Assembly: GCA_003611955.1 (NCBI GenBank)
Contig: RAZE01000013.1
Span: 1-64,000, forward strand
Length of the DNA: 64,000 bases
From: a bacterium 1XD8-76
GTDB taxonomy: Bacteria; Bacillota; Clostridia; Lachnospirales; Lachnospiraceae
Direction of reading: 5' to 3'
Shown here: positions 35,243-43,885 of the stretch, in pieces
Layout: every line of letters starts with the position of its first letter
Position numbering within the stretch: the first letter of the stretch is position 1
The notes under the pieces: model-generated
Seen by the model: only the letters and a program-made list of their open reading frames with translations
Told to the model about the DNA's origin: nothing
The model's database searches: none
Program-made: the position numbers and the translations under genes

Positions 35243-35776
35243 TTAAATTTGTCGGGCAATCTTTTTGTAAGTATTTGCACAAATCAAAAAGAAAACACCT
35301 AAAGCAATAAATAATATTCCTATCGGCAACAAAGCAAAACCAGATAAGATAATGATCCATCCACATATAATAAAAAATAAGCGAAACCTCATTATAGTTT
35401 TTGGGGTGTAGAATTTATTCCCAATTTTGGCTTTTCCATCTTTTACAATAATATTAGAGTTTGTATTCTTATTAGGAGATATTGAAGTCGTAGTGCTCTT
35501 TTTATTTGTAGTTGCTTTAGCATTTGTCTGGCTTTTTTGAGTAGTCCCTTTTTTAGCGGAGGACTGGGAAGCTGCCTTTTTAACAGAAGCTAATCCATCA
35601 ACTGTAGTTTTATTATATACTTTGTTATACATGGCTTTTTGAGGATTTTTAATAAGTCCTGCGCCCTTTTTACCATATGTTGGGTTAATTGCACGTTTTG
35701 CGGCTCGTTTATATTTACCAACGGTTCTGGCTTTAAAGCTTTTTTCCAAATTTGGTGTTCTTAAACCTATTTTCAT
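35243..35776 (-). CDS. Basic protein with two C-terminal membrane helices
   Basis: A 177-residue protein. A basic N-terminus (MKIGLRTPNLEKSFKARTVG, then KRAAKRAINPTYGKKG) is followed by a Ser/Thr/Lys/Asn-rich linker and two closely spaced transmembrane helices at the C-terminus. The start at 35776 is decided by GGGGAGGAAAT nine bases upstream; an ATG 18 bases earlier would place the SD inside the gene. I do not recognise a named domain. Its place beside the CI repressor suggests a lysogenic conversion or exclusion protein. Confidence 0.6.
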   Translation of the reverse strand: MKIGLRTPNLEKSFKARTVGKYKRAAKRAINPTYGKKGAGLIKNPQKAMYNKVYNKTTVDGLASVKKAASQSSAKKGTTQKSQTNAKATTNKKSTTTSISPNKNTNSNIIVKDGKAKIGNKFYTPKTIMRFRLFFIICGWIIILSGFALLPIGILFIALGVFFLICANTYKKIARQI

Positions 35777-35809
35777 TAGAAATTTCCTCCCCAAATCGTA
35801 TTTTTATAT

Positions 35810-36427
35810 TTAAAATTTTCTACGAAGTTCTACTACTTTACCGATAATTTTAACTGGCTTATCAATTATTTCCTGATTAGAGAAGTCCAAAGGATCATAT
35901 GAAGGGTTATTTGCAATTAACTCAATCCCATCCTTATATTTTCTGAGGCGCTTACAGGTGGCATCTGTACCATTGACTGTAGCAATGACGATATCTCCGG
36001 TTTCAGCATCGTCCTGTTGCCGGACAATAACTACATCACCATCACAGATATTAGGTATCATACTGTCTCCGTGGATCTGTAGACCGAAAAAGTCACCGGT
36101 GCGGGCAAGTTCTTCTGTAATCTCTTCCGTATCAATGACATTCTCAATAGCCTCTATCGGGATGCCAGCAGCTACACGACCGAGGACGTTGATGGTAACG
36201 CCTTTTGAAAAAGGCGAATGACTATTATCCCATCCAACAAGTTCTCGAGAAGTAGTGCCTAATGCTTTGGCAAATAGTTCTATTTTAGACTGTTGTAAGT
36301 CTACCTGACCTTTTTCAATCTTAGTAATAGAAGAACGATCAGTATATCCTGTAAGTCTGGCAAGAGCATCTTGCGACAATCCTTTTTCTTCCCGCAAACG
36401 TTTAATATTTTTATATAATTCTAGCAC
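35810..36427 (-). CDS. CI-like repressor with S24 self-cleavage domain
   Basis: A 205-residue phage repressor. The N-terminal XRE helix-turn-helix is KGLSQDALARLTGYTDRSSI. A linker holds the Ala-Gly cleavage site in GRVAAGIPIE. The peptidase S24 domain has the catalytic Ser in HGDSMIPNICDGD and the Lys in TDATCKRLRKY. RecA-stimulated self-cleavage after DNA damage would induce the element. It is divergent from a Cro-like gene across an operator-rich gap. Confidence 0.93.
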   Translation of the reverse strand: MLELYKNIKRLREEKGLSQDALARLTGYTDRSSITKIEKGQVDLQQSKIELFAKALGTTSRELVGWDNSHSPFSKGVTINVLGRVAAGIPIEAIENVIDTEEITEELARTGDFFGLQIHGDSMIPNICDGDVVIVRQQDDAETGDIVIATVNGTDATCKRLRKYKDGIELIANNPSYDPLDFSNQEIIDKPVKIIGKVVELRRKF

Positions 36428-36552
36428 TCAATCACCTCCCGTAAGGAAATAGTATCATTAATGTGAAAAAAATTCAACAAATTTATTAAAAAATGTTGAC
36501 AGTAATTCACGAGGGTGATATAGTGAATTTAAATCAGCAAAGGAGGTGTGAA
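36428..36552 (+). promoter_or_regulatory. CI/Cro operator region with early promoter
   Basis: TTGACA (36496-36501), a 17-base spacer and TATAGT (36519-36524) form the rightward early promoter. An inverted repeat AATTCAC...GTGAATT (36504-36510 and 36523-36529) spans it. A further ATGTGAAAAAAATTCAAC half-site pair lies on the CI side near 36457. These are the likely CI/Cro binding sites. Confidence 0.65.
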
Positions 36553-36765
36553 ATGACAGATATTAGTGCATTGAGAAAATGCATAGAAGAAAAGGGAATG
36601 TCAATAACATTTGTTGCGGAAAGAACTGGAATATTAAGAGAAACGCTGTATAATCGGATGAAAACTGGAGATTTTAAAATTTCAGAAATTAGTGCGCTGT
36701 CACAGCTGTTGAATTTATCCAGGGATGAGCGAGATACTATTTTTTTTGCCATGAAGCGTGAATGA
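36553..36765 (+). CDS. Cro-like HTH protein
   Basis: A 70-residue HTH protein. The helix-turn-helix covers GMSITFVAERTGILRETLYNRM, followed by EISALSQLLNLSRDERDTIF. The ATG at 36553 follows a consensus AGGAGGTG. Divergent from the CI-like gene and first in the rightward early region, it fits the Cro position. Confidence 0.8.
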   Translation: MTDISALRKCIEEKGMSITFVAERTGILRETLYNRMKTGDFKISEISALSQLLNLSRDERDTIFFAMKRE

Positions 36766-36834
36766 TATTCAACAAAGAATAAGAAGAAGTAATGAAATTT
36801 ATGGCATTACAGACAAAACAGGAGCAGAAAGGGG

Positions 36835-37038
36835 GTGAGGGAGATAACAGTATTTGATGCAGTAAAGCAGTTAGATCTGAATGTTTTCTGCGAGGTAATG
36901 TTTGGGATCGTAAAAGATGTTGCTATCCAGAATGAACTTAAGGAAGCATTACAGACAGAAATAACAGAAGAAGCGCTGCAACAGATCAATGAAGCAGCGC
37001 TGCGGGAAGGGCATCAGCCATTGTCGTGTTCAGGCTGA
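36835..37038 (+). CDS. Small early phage protein
   Basis: A frame of 67 codons beginning at a GTG; the product has TVFDAVKQLDLNVFCEVMFGIVKD. The GTG lies inside the G-rich SD (GGGGGTGAGG). By comparison with the two similar SDs at 37352 and 37818, translation may really begin at the ATA at 36844, eight bases after GGGGG. No domain recognised. Its 3' end overlaps a convergent small gene by 25 bases. Confidence 0.5.
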   Translation: MREITVFDAVKQLDLNVFCEVMFGIVKDVAIQNELKEALQTEITEEALQQINEAALREGHQPLSCSG

Positions 37039-37244
37039 CAGTAGAAGCAGCCGTTCGGAGAGGGACAATGATTCGATTGAGCGTAAAGAAGACAGCCCAT
37101 ATAAGAATCTCCTGCATAAATATGGTCTGAGCTGATGTCATTGATATGGCAAAGTTCTGTTTCTCTGTCCAGATCATGGATTTCGCCGGTGTTCTTATTT
37201 AGTACATAACGGTTGCCGTTAAATGGTGGATTAAATTTACGCAT
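37014..37244 (-). CDS. Small Cys-rich protein
   Basis: A 76-residue protein beginning MRKFNPPFNGNRYVLNKNTG. It contains GEIHDLDRETELCHI and ends with a Cys/His cluster, SNHCPSPNGCFYCQPEHDNG, which looks like a small zinc or metal site. Similar short proteins with 'NTGEIHDL' and a C..CxxC end occur in clostridia, without a known role as far as I am aware. It is read from promoter-leader module A. Confidence 0.6.
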   Translation of the reverse strand: MRKFNPPFNGNRYVLNKNTGEIHDLDRETELCHINDISSDHIYAGDSYMGCLLYAQSNHCPSPNGCFYCQPEHDNG

Positions 37245-37322
37245 AGGATTCTCCTTTCTTTCGTACTCGGGTATGCCAGTACTCTGTATGAAAAGTATAG
37301 GAGAGAAGAGCGGAAATAGCAA
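37245..37322 (-). promoter_or_regulatory. Promoter-leader module A
   Basis: On the minus strand: TTGCTA (37317-37322), 17 bases, TATACT (37294-37299), then a leader with TTTTCATACAG and CCGAGTACGAAAGAAAGGAG just before the start codon. The same arrangement recurs at 37714 and 38584. Confidence 0.7.
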
Positions 37323-37367
37323 GGGATTTGCAGAACAAGAAAATAGAATGAGAGGGGGTGAGGAAAG

Positions 37368-37523
37368 ATGTTGAGAAAAATATATAAAGAATTAGTGGCA
37401 ATAAGGAAAGAGCTCCAGGCCATTCGGAGCAGCTTGGAGTCTCTTCCGGAAATCACTTTTGATAGGGTTCCCTATGGGAGAAGCTATCATGTGTCTCTGA
37501 AGCTGCCATATAAAGATCGATAG
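37368..37523 (+). CDS. Small early protein, 51 residues
   Basis: Starts at ATG 37368 after GGGGGTGAGGAAAG. The product begins MLRKIYKELVAIRKELQAIR, an amphipathic helix or short coiled coil, and ends with FDRVPYGRSYHVSLKLPYKDR. Its 3' part overlaps the opposite-strand YozE-like gene by about 70 bases. No family recognised. Confidence 0.5.
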   Translation: MLRKIYKELVAIRKELQAIRSSLESLPEITFDRVPYGRSYHVSLKLPYKDR

Positions 37524-37713
37524 CAGCAGATAACGTCCTGTGGACAACCTCGTTTGGAGTGCGGCTTTCAATGTACTTCATTAGAGCATTTTTATCGGAA
37601 CTATCAGGAAATGTACTATCCTTTTTAACGTCCTTGGATAAATCTCCCAGATTTGTATCCGTATCAATAAAGTTTAAGAGCCATTCCTTAAAAGAGGGAT
37701 CGTGAATTGTCAT
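37453..37713 (-). CDS. YozE SAM-like domain protein
   Basis: An 86-residue protein with FKEWLLNFIDTDTNLGDLSKDV, then FPDSSDKNALMKYIESRTP, the helical pattern of the YozE SAM-like family of Firmicutes. The function is unknown. It is read from promoter-leader module B. Confidence 0.75.
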   Translation of the reverse strand: MTIHDPSFKEWLLNFIDTDTNLGDLSKDVKKDSTFPDSSDKNALMKYIESRTPNEVVHRTLSAAIDLYMAASETHDSFSHREPYQK

Positions 37714-37792
37714 AAGTATTCTCCTTTCTTTCGTACTCGGCGCTAGGGGGAGCCTGTATGAAAAGTATAAAGGGGATTTAGGAAAAGGACAA
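37714..37792 (-). promoter_or_regulatory. Promoter-leader module B
   Basis: On the minus strand: TTGTCC (37787-37792), 17 bases, TATACT (37764-37769), then TTTTCATACAGGCT and CCGAGTACGAAAGAAAGGAG. Nearly identical to module A in its leader. Confidence 0.7.
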
Positions 37793-37834
37793 GCCTATTG
37801 AGTATTTTCTGGAATGAGGAGGTGAGGGGAAATT

Positions 37835-37960
37835 GTGAAAATAGGAATAATAGCGCTGATAATCGCGGTAAGTTATTTAGTTGGCAAGAACTTTGGAATC
37901 GGAATAGGTACTGCAACGTATTCAGTTTTACTAATTCTTTATAAAAAGATTAGTTGCTAA
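37835..37960 (+). CDS. 41-residue membrane peptide
   Basis: GTG start after GAGGAGGTGAGGGG. The product has two short hydrophobic stretches (IGIIALIIAVSYLVG and GTATYSVLLILYK) with a Gly-rich turn, so it is a small membrane protein. Its stop overlaps the convergent gene by four bases. It could be a holin-like or regulatory peptide; nothing in the sequence decides this. Confidence 0.5.
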   Translation: MKIGIIALIIAVSYLVGKNFGIGIGTATYSVLLILYKKISC

Positions 37961-38583
37961 ATGTGTTTTTCCATATATTTAAGAAATGCCAATGCGAAAA
38001 CTGAGAACAATAGTGACATTATAAGTTTGTTTGTATCATTTGCATTTTCGTATATCAAATACAGACAAGCCACGAGACACAAAAATACAAACAAAGAGAA
38101 AACAAGAGCGATAGCCCATAAAAAGGTTGATGCCAATACATAAAAAAGAAAATAACTCCAATGCTTGTATTGGTGCCGGGCAATACGATAGGAAAAGCTT
38201 CTGATTTTTAAACCTAATTTTCGGCAGGCTTTATCGTATAGTTTATCAACATAGGAGCAGAGCTGATTGAAATTTTGCTGAGTAGGGTTTTGTGAACAAT
38301 AATAAAAAAGTTCCAGCAATTTGCCATCTGCAAGGCTTTTATTTCTGTCAATAATTTGTAAGGCTTTCTCGAAGTATTCAGGTTGAACTTGTTGATATAA
38401 AACAGGTTCAAGTAAGTTAAATAATGGAAATATCAATTTTTCATACCGCTCTTTCGTGAAAGAAATGGAAGTTTCCTTTTTGAAAATGTAGAAGGTAAGG
38501 ATTGCAGTACAAAGAATCCCTATAAAGTTTAGTAAATCTGAATTTGTTTGTAAGTTATTTGATAATAAATCAGAAAAGTGCAC
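37957..38583 (-). CDS. Membrane protein with cytoplasmic helical domain
   Basis: A 208-residue protein with one transmembrane helix near residues 18-35, a helical soluble part of about 100 residues, and two to three membrane segments at the C-terminus. It starts at GTG after AAGGAGGG. No family recognised. It is driven by module C. The layout resembles phage superinfection-exclusion or abortive-infection membrane proteins, but this is only an impression. Confidence 0.55.
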   Translation of the reverse strand: MHFSDLLSNNLQTNSDLLNFIGILCTAILTFYIFKKETSISFTKERYEKLIFPLFNLLEPVLYQQVQPEYFEKALQIIDRNKSLADGKLLELFYYCSQNPTQQNFNQLCSYVDKLYDKACRKLGLKIRSFSYRIARHQYKHWSYFLFYVLASTFLWAIALVFSLFVFLCLVACLYLIYENANDTNKLIMSLLFSVFALAFLKYMEKHI

Positions 38584-38663
38584 AAAGAGTTCCCTCCTTT
38601 CTTTTGTACTCGGCTTGACAGAGCCTGTAAGGAAAGTATAAGGGAGAAGGAAGAAAATGGCAA
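38584..38663 (-). promoter_or_regulatory. Promoter-leader module C
   Basis: On the minus strand: TTGCCA (38658-38663), 17 bases, TATACT (38635-38640), then TTACAGGCTCTGTCAAGCC and GAGTACAAAAGAAAGGAGGG. The third copy of the shared module. Confidence 0.7.
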
Positions 38664-38827
38664 CAAAAAAAGACCCGGCGGTACGGGCATACCAACCGGG
38701 GATCTACAACAGTAGAAATTCTTAACAATTCCACTATAGCATTCCTTCCGCGGAAAATCAATGAATTTTGGCGAAAAAGGACATGCAGTGGTACATAGGA
38801 TTAACAAAAAGGGCAGGAGGTGCAGGC

Positions 38828-38980
38828 ATGAAAAAACAAAAAGAGATTGAATGCACCGTGGAATTTACAGAAGGTGCGATAGACAGGATCACGGATGCCT
38901 TTGTGGACCTGTACTACCAGATAGAGGACGGGATCTACAAGGGTCCGCAGCTTCCGAAACAGACAGAAGAAACCGCGTAA
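38828..38980 (+). CDS. Small early phage protein, 50 residues
   Basis: The ATG at 38828 follows AGGAGGTGC. The product has ECTVEFTEGAIDRITDAFVDL and a Gln/Thr/Glu end. Unrecognised; it begins the collinear early operon that runs to RusA. Confidence 0.5.
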   Translation: MKKQKEIECTVEFTEGAIDRITDAFVDLYYQIEDGIYKGPQLPKQTEETA

Positions 38981-39018
38981 GCGGTTAATAAGAGGACAAG
39001 CATATCAAGGAGGCAGTT

Positions 39019-39207
39019 ATGGAATATAAGATTGAGTATGTGGGTGGGAAGTGCTGCAATTATGCAAACGGCAGAAAAGATCTGCTGGAATGGCTTAAAT
39101 TGCTCAAGGACGAAACCATATCAGACATCCGGAAGCTGTATAAAAGCGGTGTTTCCGATTCTGTTATGGAGAAATATAGAAAATACCTGAGAAAGGAGAA
39201 AATTTAA
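39019..39207 (+). CDS. Small early phage protein, 62 residues
   Basis: The ATG follows AAGGAGGCAG. MEYKIEYVGGKCCNYANG is followed by two amphipathic helices rich in Lys. No family recognised; the position is in the early operon. Confidence 0.55.
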   Translation: MEYKIEYVGGKCCNYANGRKDLLEWLKLLKDETISDIRKLYKSGVSDSVMEKYRKYLRKEKI

Positions 39208-39208
39208 A

Positions 39209-39388
39209 ATGTGTGGATTGGAAGCAGAGCGGCTGCAGGAGCGGATCCGGGGGATGACGACAGACCAGCAGAAAGTAGTGGCCGCTGCTCTGCCGGATGA
39301 GATACTCTGGGAGGCGGTTTACGGCAGGTTTTTATACCTGCAGGAAAAAGTAACAGGGGTTCGCCTGCTGATAAACAGCAGGGGTTAG
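39209..39388 (+). CDS. Small early phage protein, 59 residues
   Basis: The ATG at 39209, just after the previous stop, follows AGGAG. The product MCGLEAERLQERIRGMTTDQ is followed by a helix EILWEAVYGRFLYLQEKV. No family recognised; it is tightly packed between its neighbours, which supports it being real. Confidence 0.5.
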   Translation: MCGLEAERLQERIRGMTTDQQKVVAAALPDEILWEAVYGRFLYLQEKVTGVRLLINSRG

Positions 39389-39405
39389 GAAAGGAGAAAA
39401 ATTAA

Positions 39406-40710
39406 GTGGGAACTGTAAAGATCAATAAGCTGGAGATAGAGAATGTCAAACGGGTAAAGGCGGTAAAAATGGAACCGTCAGCAAACGGCCTTACTATTAT
39501 AGGTGGAAACAACAATCAGGGAAAAACATCTGTACTGGATGCAATCGCGTGGGCGCTTGGCGGAGATAAGTTCCGGCCTTCCCAGGCTCAGAATACAGAA
39601 TCGGTAATACCGCCGCATCTCCGGGTGGTCCTGAATAATGGCCTCATTGTTGAGAGAAAAGGGAAAAACAGCGATTTAAAAGTGACGGATCCGGAGGGAA
39701 ATAAAGCAGGCCAACAGCTTTTAAACGAGTTTGTCGAGCAGCTTGCCTTGAACCTTCCCAGATTTATGGAGGCAGGAAGCAAGGAAAAGGCAGAAACCCT
39801 TTTAAAGATCATTGGTATTGGAGACAGGCTGCATACATTGGAACAGCGGGAGCAGGAGCTTTTTAATGACCGGCGTGCCATCGGGCGTATTGCGGATCAG
39901 AAAGAGAAATTTGCAAAAGAACAGGTATATTATTCTGATGCTCCGCAGGACATTATTTCTCCGTCAGAACTGATCCAGAAACAGCAGGAGATACTCGCGA
40001 GAAATGGAGAAAACCAGAGAAAGCGGAAAAGAGTGGAGGATTATAGACGGATTGCAGATTTACTGACACAGAAGATTGAAAGCATAAAAGAGCAGCTGGA
40101 GAAAGAACAGAAGAAACTGGAAGAGACAAATAAGTCTCTGGAGATAGCGGAAAAAGATGCAAGAGATCTTCAGGATGAGTCTACAAAGGAGCTGGAAGAA
40201 TCTATCTCCAATATTGAAGAAATTAACCGGAAAGTCAGAGCGAACCTGGATAAAGGGAAAGCGGAGGATGATGCACGGGAGTACCGGCGCCAGTATGATG
40301 AATTCACCACAAAGCTGGAGGATGTCAGGAATCAGAAAGAAGACCTGCTCAACTCCGCGCCGCTTCCGCTGCCGGAGCTTTCAGTGGAAAATGGCGAGCT
40401 TATATATAAAGGGCAGAAATGGGACAACATGTCGGGATCTGATCGGCTGAAGGTTTCTACAGCTATTGTACGGAAGCTGAATCCCAGATGCGGTTTTGTG
40501 CTTCTGGACAAGCTGGAACAGATGGATATGGCCACGCTGACAGAGTTTGGACAATGGCTGGAGTCCGAAGGCCTGCAGGCGATCGCCACGCGTGTCAGCA
40601 CCGGAGGCGAGTGCAGCATCCTGATCAGCGATGGATATTCTTATGGTCAGGATGATATACCGGCGGAAAAAGAGAATAAAAAAGTCACATGGAAGGAAGG
40701 AGAGTTTTGA
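39406..40710 (+). CDS. SMC/SbcC-like ATPase (phage recombination)
   Basis: A 434-residue ATPase of the RecF/SbcC type. The Walker A is IIGGNNNQGKTSVLDAI. A long coiled coil covers about residues 190-310 (many KE repeats). The C-terminal head carries MSGSDRLKVSTAIVRKL as the signature and FVLLDKLEQMD as Walker B. The start is GTG after AAGGAG. It is followed, with a one-base overlap, by a RecA-fold ATPase and then DUF669, a common phage recombination/replication set. Confidence 0.82.
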   Translation: MGTVKINKLEIENVKRVKAVKMEPSANGLTIIGGNNNQGKTSVLDAIAWALGGDKFRPSQAQNTESVIPPHLRVVLNNGLIVERKGKNSDLKVTDPEGNKAGQQLLNEFVEQLALNLPRFMEAGSKEKAETLLKIIGIGDRLHTLEQREQELFNDRRAIGRIADQKEKFAKEQVYYSDAPQDIISPSELIQKQQEILARNGENQRKRKRVEDYRRIADLLTQKIESIKEQLEKEQKKLEETNKSLEIAEKDARDLQDESTKELEESISNIEEINRKVRANLDKGKAEDDAREYRRQYDEFTTKLEDVRNQKEDLLNSAPLPLPELSVENGELIYKGQKWDNMSGSDRLKVSTAIVRKLNPRCGFVLLDKLEQMDMATLTEFGQWLESEGLQAIATRVSTGGECSILISDGYSYGQDDIPAEKENKKVTWKEGEF

Positions 40711-41819
40711 TGGAAATTATCAGAGGGAAAATTGTGCATGCCAAAAAGACCATAATCTACGGTCCCGAGGGAATAGGGAAATCAACGTTTGCCTCAAAAT
40801 TTCCGGAACCTCTTTTTATCGATACGGAGGGCAGTACGAAGGAAATGAACATCTCGCGCCTGCCGGAACCGTCTTCCTGGGAAATGATACTGGAAGAGAT
40901 CGCATATGTAAAAGGGAATCCGGATATCTGCCGGACACTGGTCATCGACACAGTTGACTGGGCGGAGGCGATGTGCATCGAACATGTCTGCTCAAAGCAC
41001 CAGAAAGATGGACTGGAAAGTTTTGGATATGGCAGCGGATATATTTATGAAAAAGAAGAATTTGGACGGTTTTTAAACAGGCTGGAAGAAATCGTCAAGG
41101 CAGGAGTTAATGTCGTGATGACCGCCCACGCCCAGATGCGGAAATTTGAGCAGCCGGATGAGATGGGAGCTTATGACAGGTGGGAGCTGAAACTGGGTAA
41201 GAAGACTACGTCCCAGATATCGCCGCTGATAAAGGAATGGGCGGATATGGTGTTATTTGCGAATTATAAGACCTATTCCGTTGCGGTGGATGATAAGGGG
41301 AAGAAACATAAGGCGCAGGGCGGATCGCGCGTCATGTACACGACACACCATCCATGTTGGGATGCAAAGAACCGGTACGGACTTCCGGAAGAGATGCCCT
41401 TTGACTATGCAGGCATTTCCCATCTCTTTGGGACTACGGGAGTTCCTGTGGCTTCCAGACAACATGACGAGGGGGATGTGCAGTATGGAGATCCTTCCGG
41501 GAAGGAAAGGGAAGAGTCCACCGGACAACTGCCGACAGACTCCGGAAATGAAAAATCTGCACCGAAAACTGATATTGGAAAACTGATCACGGAGAGCAAT
41601 CCGGACAATCTGCCGCGGGCGTTGAAGGATCTGATGATAGAACACAGTGTATCAGAATGGGATATCCAGAATGCCGTGGCATCGAAGGGATATTATACCA
41701 GTGATACGCCTGTCGAAAAGTACGATCCTGGATTTATTCAGGGGGTTTTGGTCGGGGCATGGCAGCAAGTATATAGAATGATACAGGAAATAAGGGATAA
41801 GATGGAGATCCCGTTTTAA
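40710..41819 (+). CDS. RecA-fold phage ATPase (AAA_24 type)
   Basis: A 369-residue P-loop protein. Walker A is IYGPEGIGKSTFASKF and a Walker B-like strand is TLVIDTVDW. The phage 'Sak4-like' pattern VMTAHAQMRKFEQPD lies at about residue 140. Proteins of this group support single-strand annealing or recombination with the phage SSB. The ATG overlaps the previous stop by one base (TGATG). The C-terminal 100 residues are less conserved. Confidence 0.8.
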   Translation: MEIIRGKIVHAKKTIIYGPEGIGKSTFASKFPEPLFIDTEGSTKEMNISRLPEPSSWEMILEEIAYVKGNPDICRTLVIDTVDWAEAMCIEHVCSKHQKDGLESFGYGSGYIYEKEEFGRFLNRLEEIVKAGVNVVMTAHAQMRKFEQPDEMGAYDRWELKLGKKTTSQISPLIKEWADMVLFANYKTYSVAVDDKGKKHKAQGGSRVMYTTHHPCWDAKNRYGLPEEMPFDYAGISHLFGTTGVPVASRQHDEGDVQYGDPSGKEREESTGQLPTDSGNEKSAPKTDIGKLITESNPDNLPRALKDLMIEHSVSEWDIQNAVASKGYYTSDTPVEKYDPGFIQGVLVGAWQQVYRMIQEIRDKMEIPF

Positions 41820-41834
41820 TAAGGAGGAATTATT

Positions 41835-42290
41835 ATGGATAACAATAACGCAGTGGAAAGAGAGTTTGCCTGGGACGATACGATAACGAAAGATTCCGGC
41901 GAATATGTCCTTTTGCCGGAAGGAGACTATAATTTCACGGTAGAAAGCTTTGAGCGTGGCAGGCATGCCGGGAGTGAGAAACTTCCCGCATGCAACAAGG
42001 CAATTCTGACATTAAATATTGAGGCGTCGGAGGGGACAACCAAGATCACACACAACCTATTCCTGCATTCAAAAACGGAAGGTCTGCTCTCGGCATTCTT
42101 CTCCAGCATCGGTCAGAAGAAAAAGGGGGAGCCCTTAAAGATGAACTGGCAGAAAGTTCCGGGATCCTCAGGAAAGTGTAAAGTGGGTGTACATACTTAT
42201 ACAAAAGATGGAGAAACGAGAAAGAGCAATGACATCAAGAGGTTTTACCCGAAAGAAGACGGGCCGGCATATAAGGAAGGTGAATTTTAA
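41835..42290 (+). CDS. DUF669 phage protein
   Basis: A 151-residue protein. LLPEGDYNFTVESFERGRH, NKAILTLNIEASEG and KVGVHTYTKDGETRKSNDIKRF match DUF669, commonly placed between Sak4-like ATPases and helicases in phages and thought to bind single-stranded DNA. Its last base is shared with the helicase start. Confidence 0.8.
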   Translation: MDNNNAVEREFAWDDTITKDSGEYVLLPEGDYNFTVESFERGRHAGSEKLPACNKAILTLNIEASEGTTKITHNLFLHSKTEGLLSAFFSSIGQKKKGEPLKMNWQKVPGSSGKCKVGVHTYTKDGETRKSNDIKRFYPKEDGPAYKEGEF

Positions 42291-43882
42291 TGGTAGAGCT
42301 CAGGCCATATCAGGCGGAAGCAAAGCAGAGCATATTTGATGAATGGGACAAGGGCATATTGAAAACGCTCCTGGTCCTTCCCACAGGCTGTGGCAAGACG
42401 ATAGTCTTTGCCAAAATAGCGGAAGAATGCGTAAAAAACGGAGAGCGGGTACTGATACTCGCCCACCGCGGTGAGCTCTTGGAGCAGGCGGCAGATAAGA
42501 TCTTTAAGGCTACGGGGCTTGGGTGCGCCACCGAAAAAGCGGAAGAAAGCTGCCTTGGCAGCTGGTTCAGGGTTGCAGTCGGCTCAGTACAGTCTCTGAT
42601 GAGGGAGAAACGCCTTTCCCAATTCTCAGAAGATCATTTTGATACGATCATCATAGATGAGGCGCACCACAGCATCTCGGAGAGCTACCAGAAAGTCGTG
42701 AGACATTTTCCGGGGGCAAAGGTGCTCGGTGTTACCGCGACGCCGGACAGAGGAGATATGAAGAACCTGGGGGAGTATTTTGAGTCGCTGGCATATGAGT
42801 ATACACTGCCGAAGGCGATAAAGGAAGGATATCTGGCACCGATCAAAGCGCTGACCGTACCGCTCAAGATGGATCTGTCAGGCGTTGGGGTGCAGGCAGG
42901 AGATTTTAAGAGCAGCGATATTGCGGGCGCACTGGACCCGTACCTGCGCCAGATCGCCGGGGAGATGGCGAAATACTGCAGGGGCAGGAAGACCGTGGTA
43001 TTCCTTCCGCTGGTCAAGACAAGCCAAAAATTCAGGGATATTTTAAACGACAGCGGGTTTTCCGCAGCGGAGGTCAACGGAAACAGCATGGGCAGGGCGG
43101 AGATATTGAGGGATTTTGAAGCCGGCAAATACAATGTATTGTGCAATTCCATGCTGTTGACAGAAGGATGGGACTGCCCGTCGGTGGACTGCATCGTGGT
43201 GCTGCGCCCGACAAAGGTGCGAAGCCTATATTGCCAGATGGTGGGACGCGGCACACGCCTGTCGCCGGAGACAGGGAAAGAACACCTTCTCCTGCTGGAT
43301 TTTCTCTGGCATACCGAACGGCATGAACTGTGCCATCCCGCTGATCTGGTCTGTGCAGACCATAACGTGGCGCAGCAGATGACGAAGAACTTGGAGGATG
43401 CCGCGGGCACGGCCGTGGATATAGAGGAAGCGGAGAGCACCGCTTCAGAAGATGTGGTAGCACAGCGTGAGGAGGCGCTCGCCAAACAGCTTGCGGAGAT
43501 GCGGCATAGAAAGAGTAAACTGGTAGACCCGCTCCAGTTTGAGATGAGCATACAGGCGGAAGACCTCTCGGGCTATGTGCCTACATTTGGATGGGAGGCG
43601 GCGCCGCCCTCCGATAAACAGAAAGCGACGCTCGAGAAGCTGGGGATCCTGCCGGATGAGATTGAGAATGCGGGGAAGGCAGCAAAAATACTGGACAGAC
43701 TGGATAAAAGAAAATCAGAAGGGCTGACTACGCCGAAACAGATCCGCTTCCTTGAGAGAAAAGGTTTCCAGCATGTCGGCATGTGGCAGTTTGAGACTGC
43801 AAAAAAGCTGATTGACCGCATCGCGGCAAATGGCTGGAAGGTGCCGAGTGAGATAGATCCGTGGGAATATAAAGGAGCTTGA
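42290..43882 (+). CDS. SF2 DEAH-type helicase
   Basis: A 530-residue helicase. Motif I is VLPTGCGKTIVFAKIA, motif II is IIIDEAHHSISES, motif III is GVTATPDR and motif VI is QMVGRGTRLSPE. The C-terminal 100 residues include two SAP/Cue-like helical repeats ending in IRFLERKGFQ. It probably unwinds DNA for phage replication or recombination. Confidence 0.9.
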   Translation: MVELRPYQAEAKQSIFDEWDKGILKTLLVLPTGCGKTIVFAKIAEECVKNGERVLILAHRGELLEQAADKIFKATGLGCATEKAEESCLGSWFRVAVGSVQSLMREKRLSQFSEDHFDTIIIDEAHHSISESYQKVVRHFPGAKVLGVTATPDRGDMKNLGEYFESLAYEYTLPKAIKEGYLAPIKALTVPLKMDLSGVGVQAGDFKSSDIAGALDPYLRQIAGEMAKYCRGRKTVVFLPLVKTSQKFRDILNDSGFSAAEVNGNSMGRAEILRDFEAGKYNVLCNSMLLTEGWDCPSVDCIVVLRPTKVRSLYCQMVGRGTRLSPETGKEHLLLLDFLWHTERHELCHPADLVCADHNVAQQMTKNLEDAAGTAVDIEEAESTASEDVVAQREEALAKQLAEMRHRKSKLVDPLQFEMSIQAEDLSGYVPTFGWEAAPPSDKQKATLEKLGILPDEIENAGKAAKILDRLDKRKSEGLTTPKQIRFLERKGFQHVGMWQFETAKKLIDRIAANGWKVPSEIDPWEYKGA

Positions 43883-43885
43883 TAA

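Noticed and set aside
36793..36858. A 21-codon frame before the early gene at 36835
   Set aside because: No SD and no conservation evidence; overlaps the better-supported frame.
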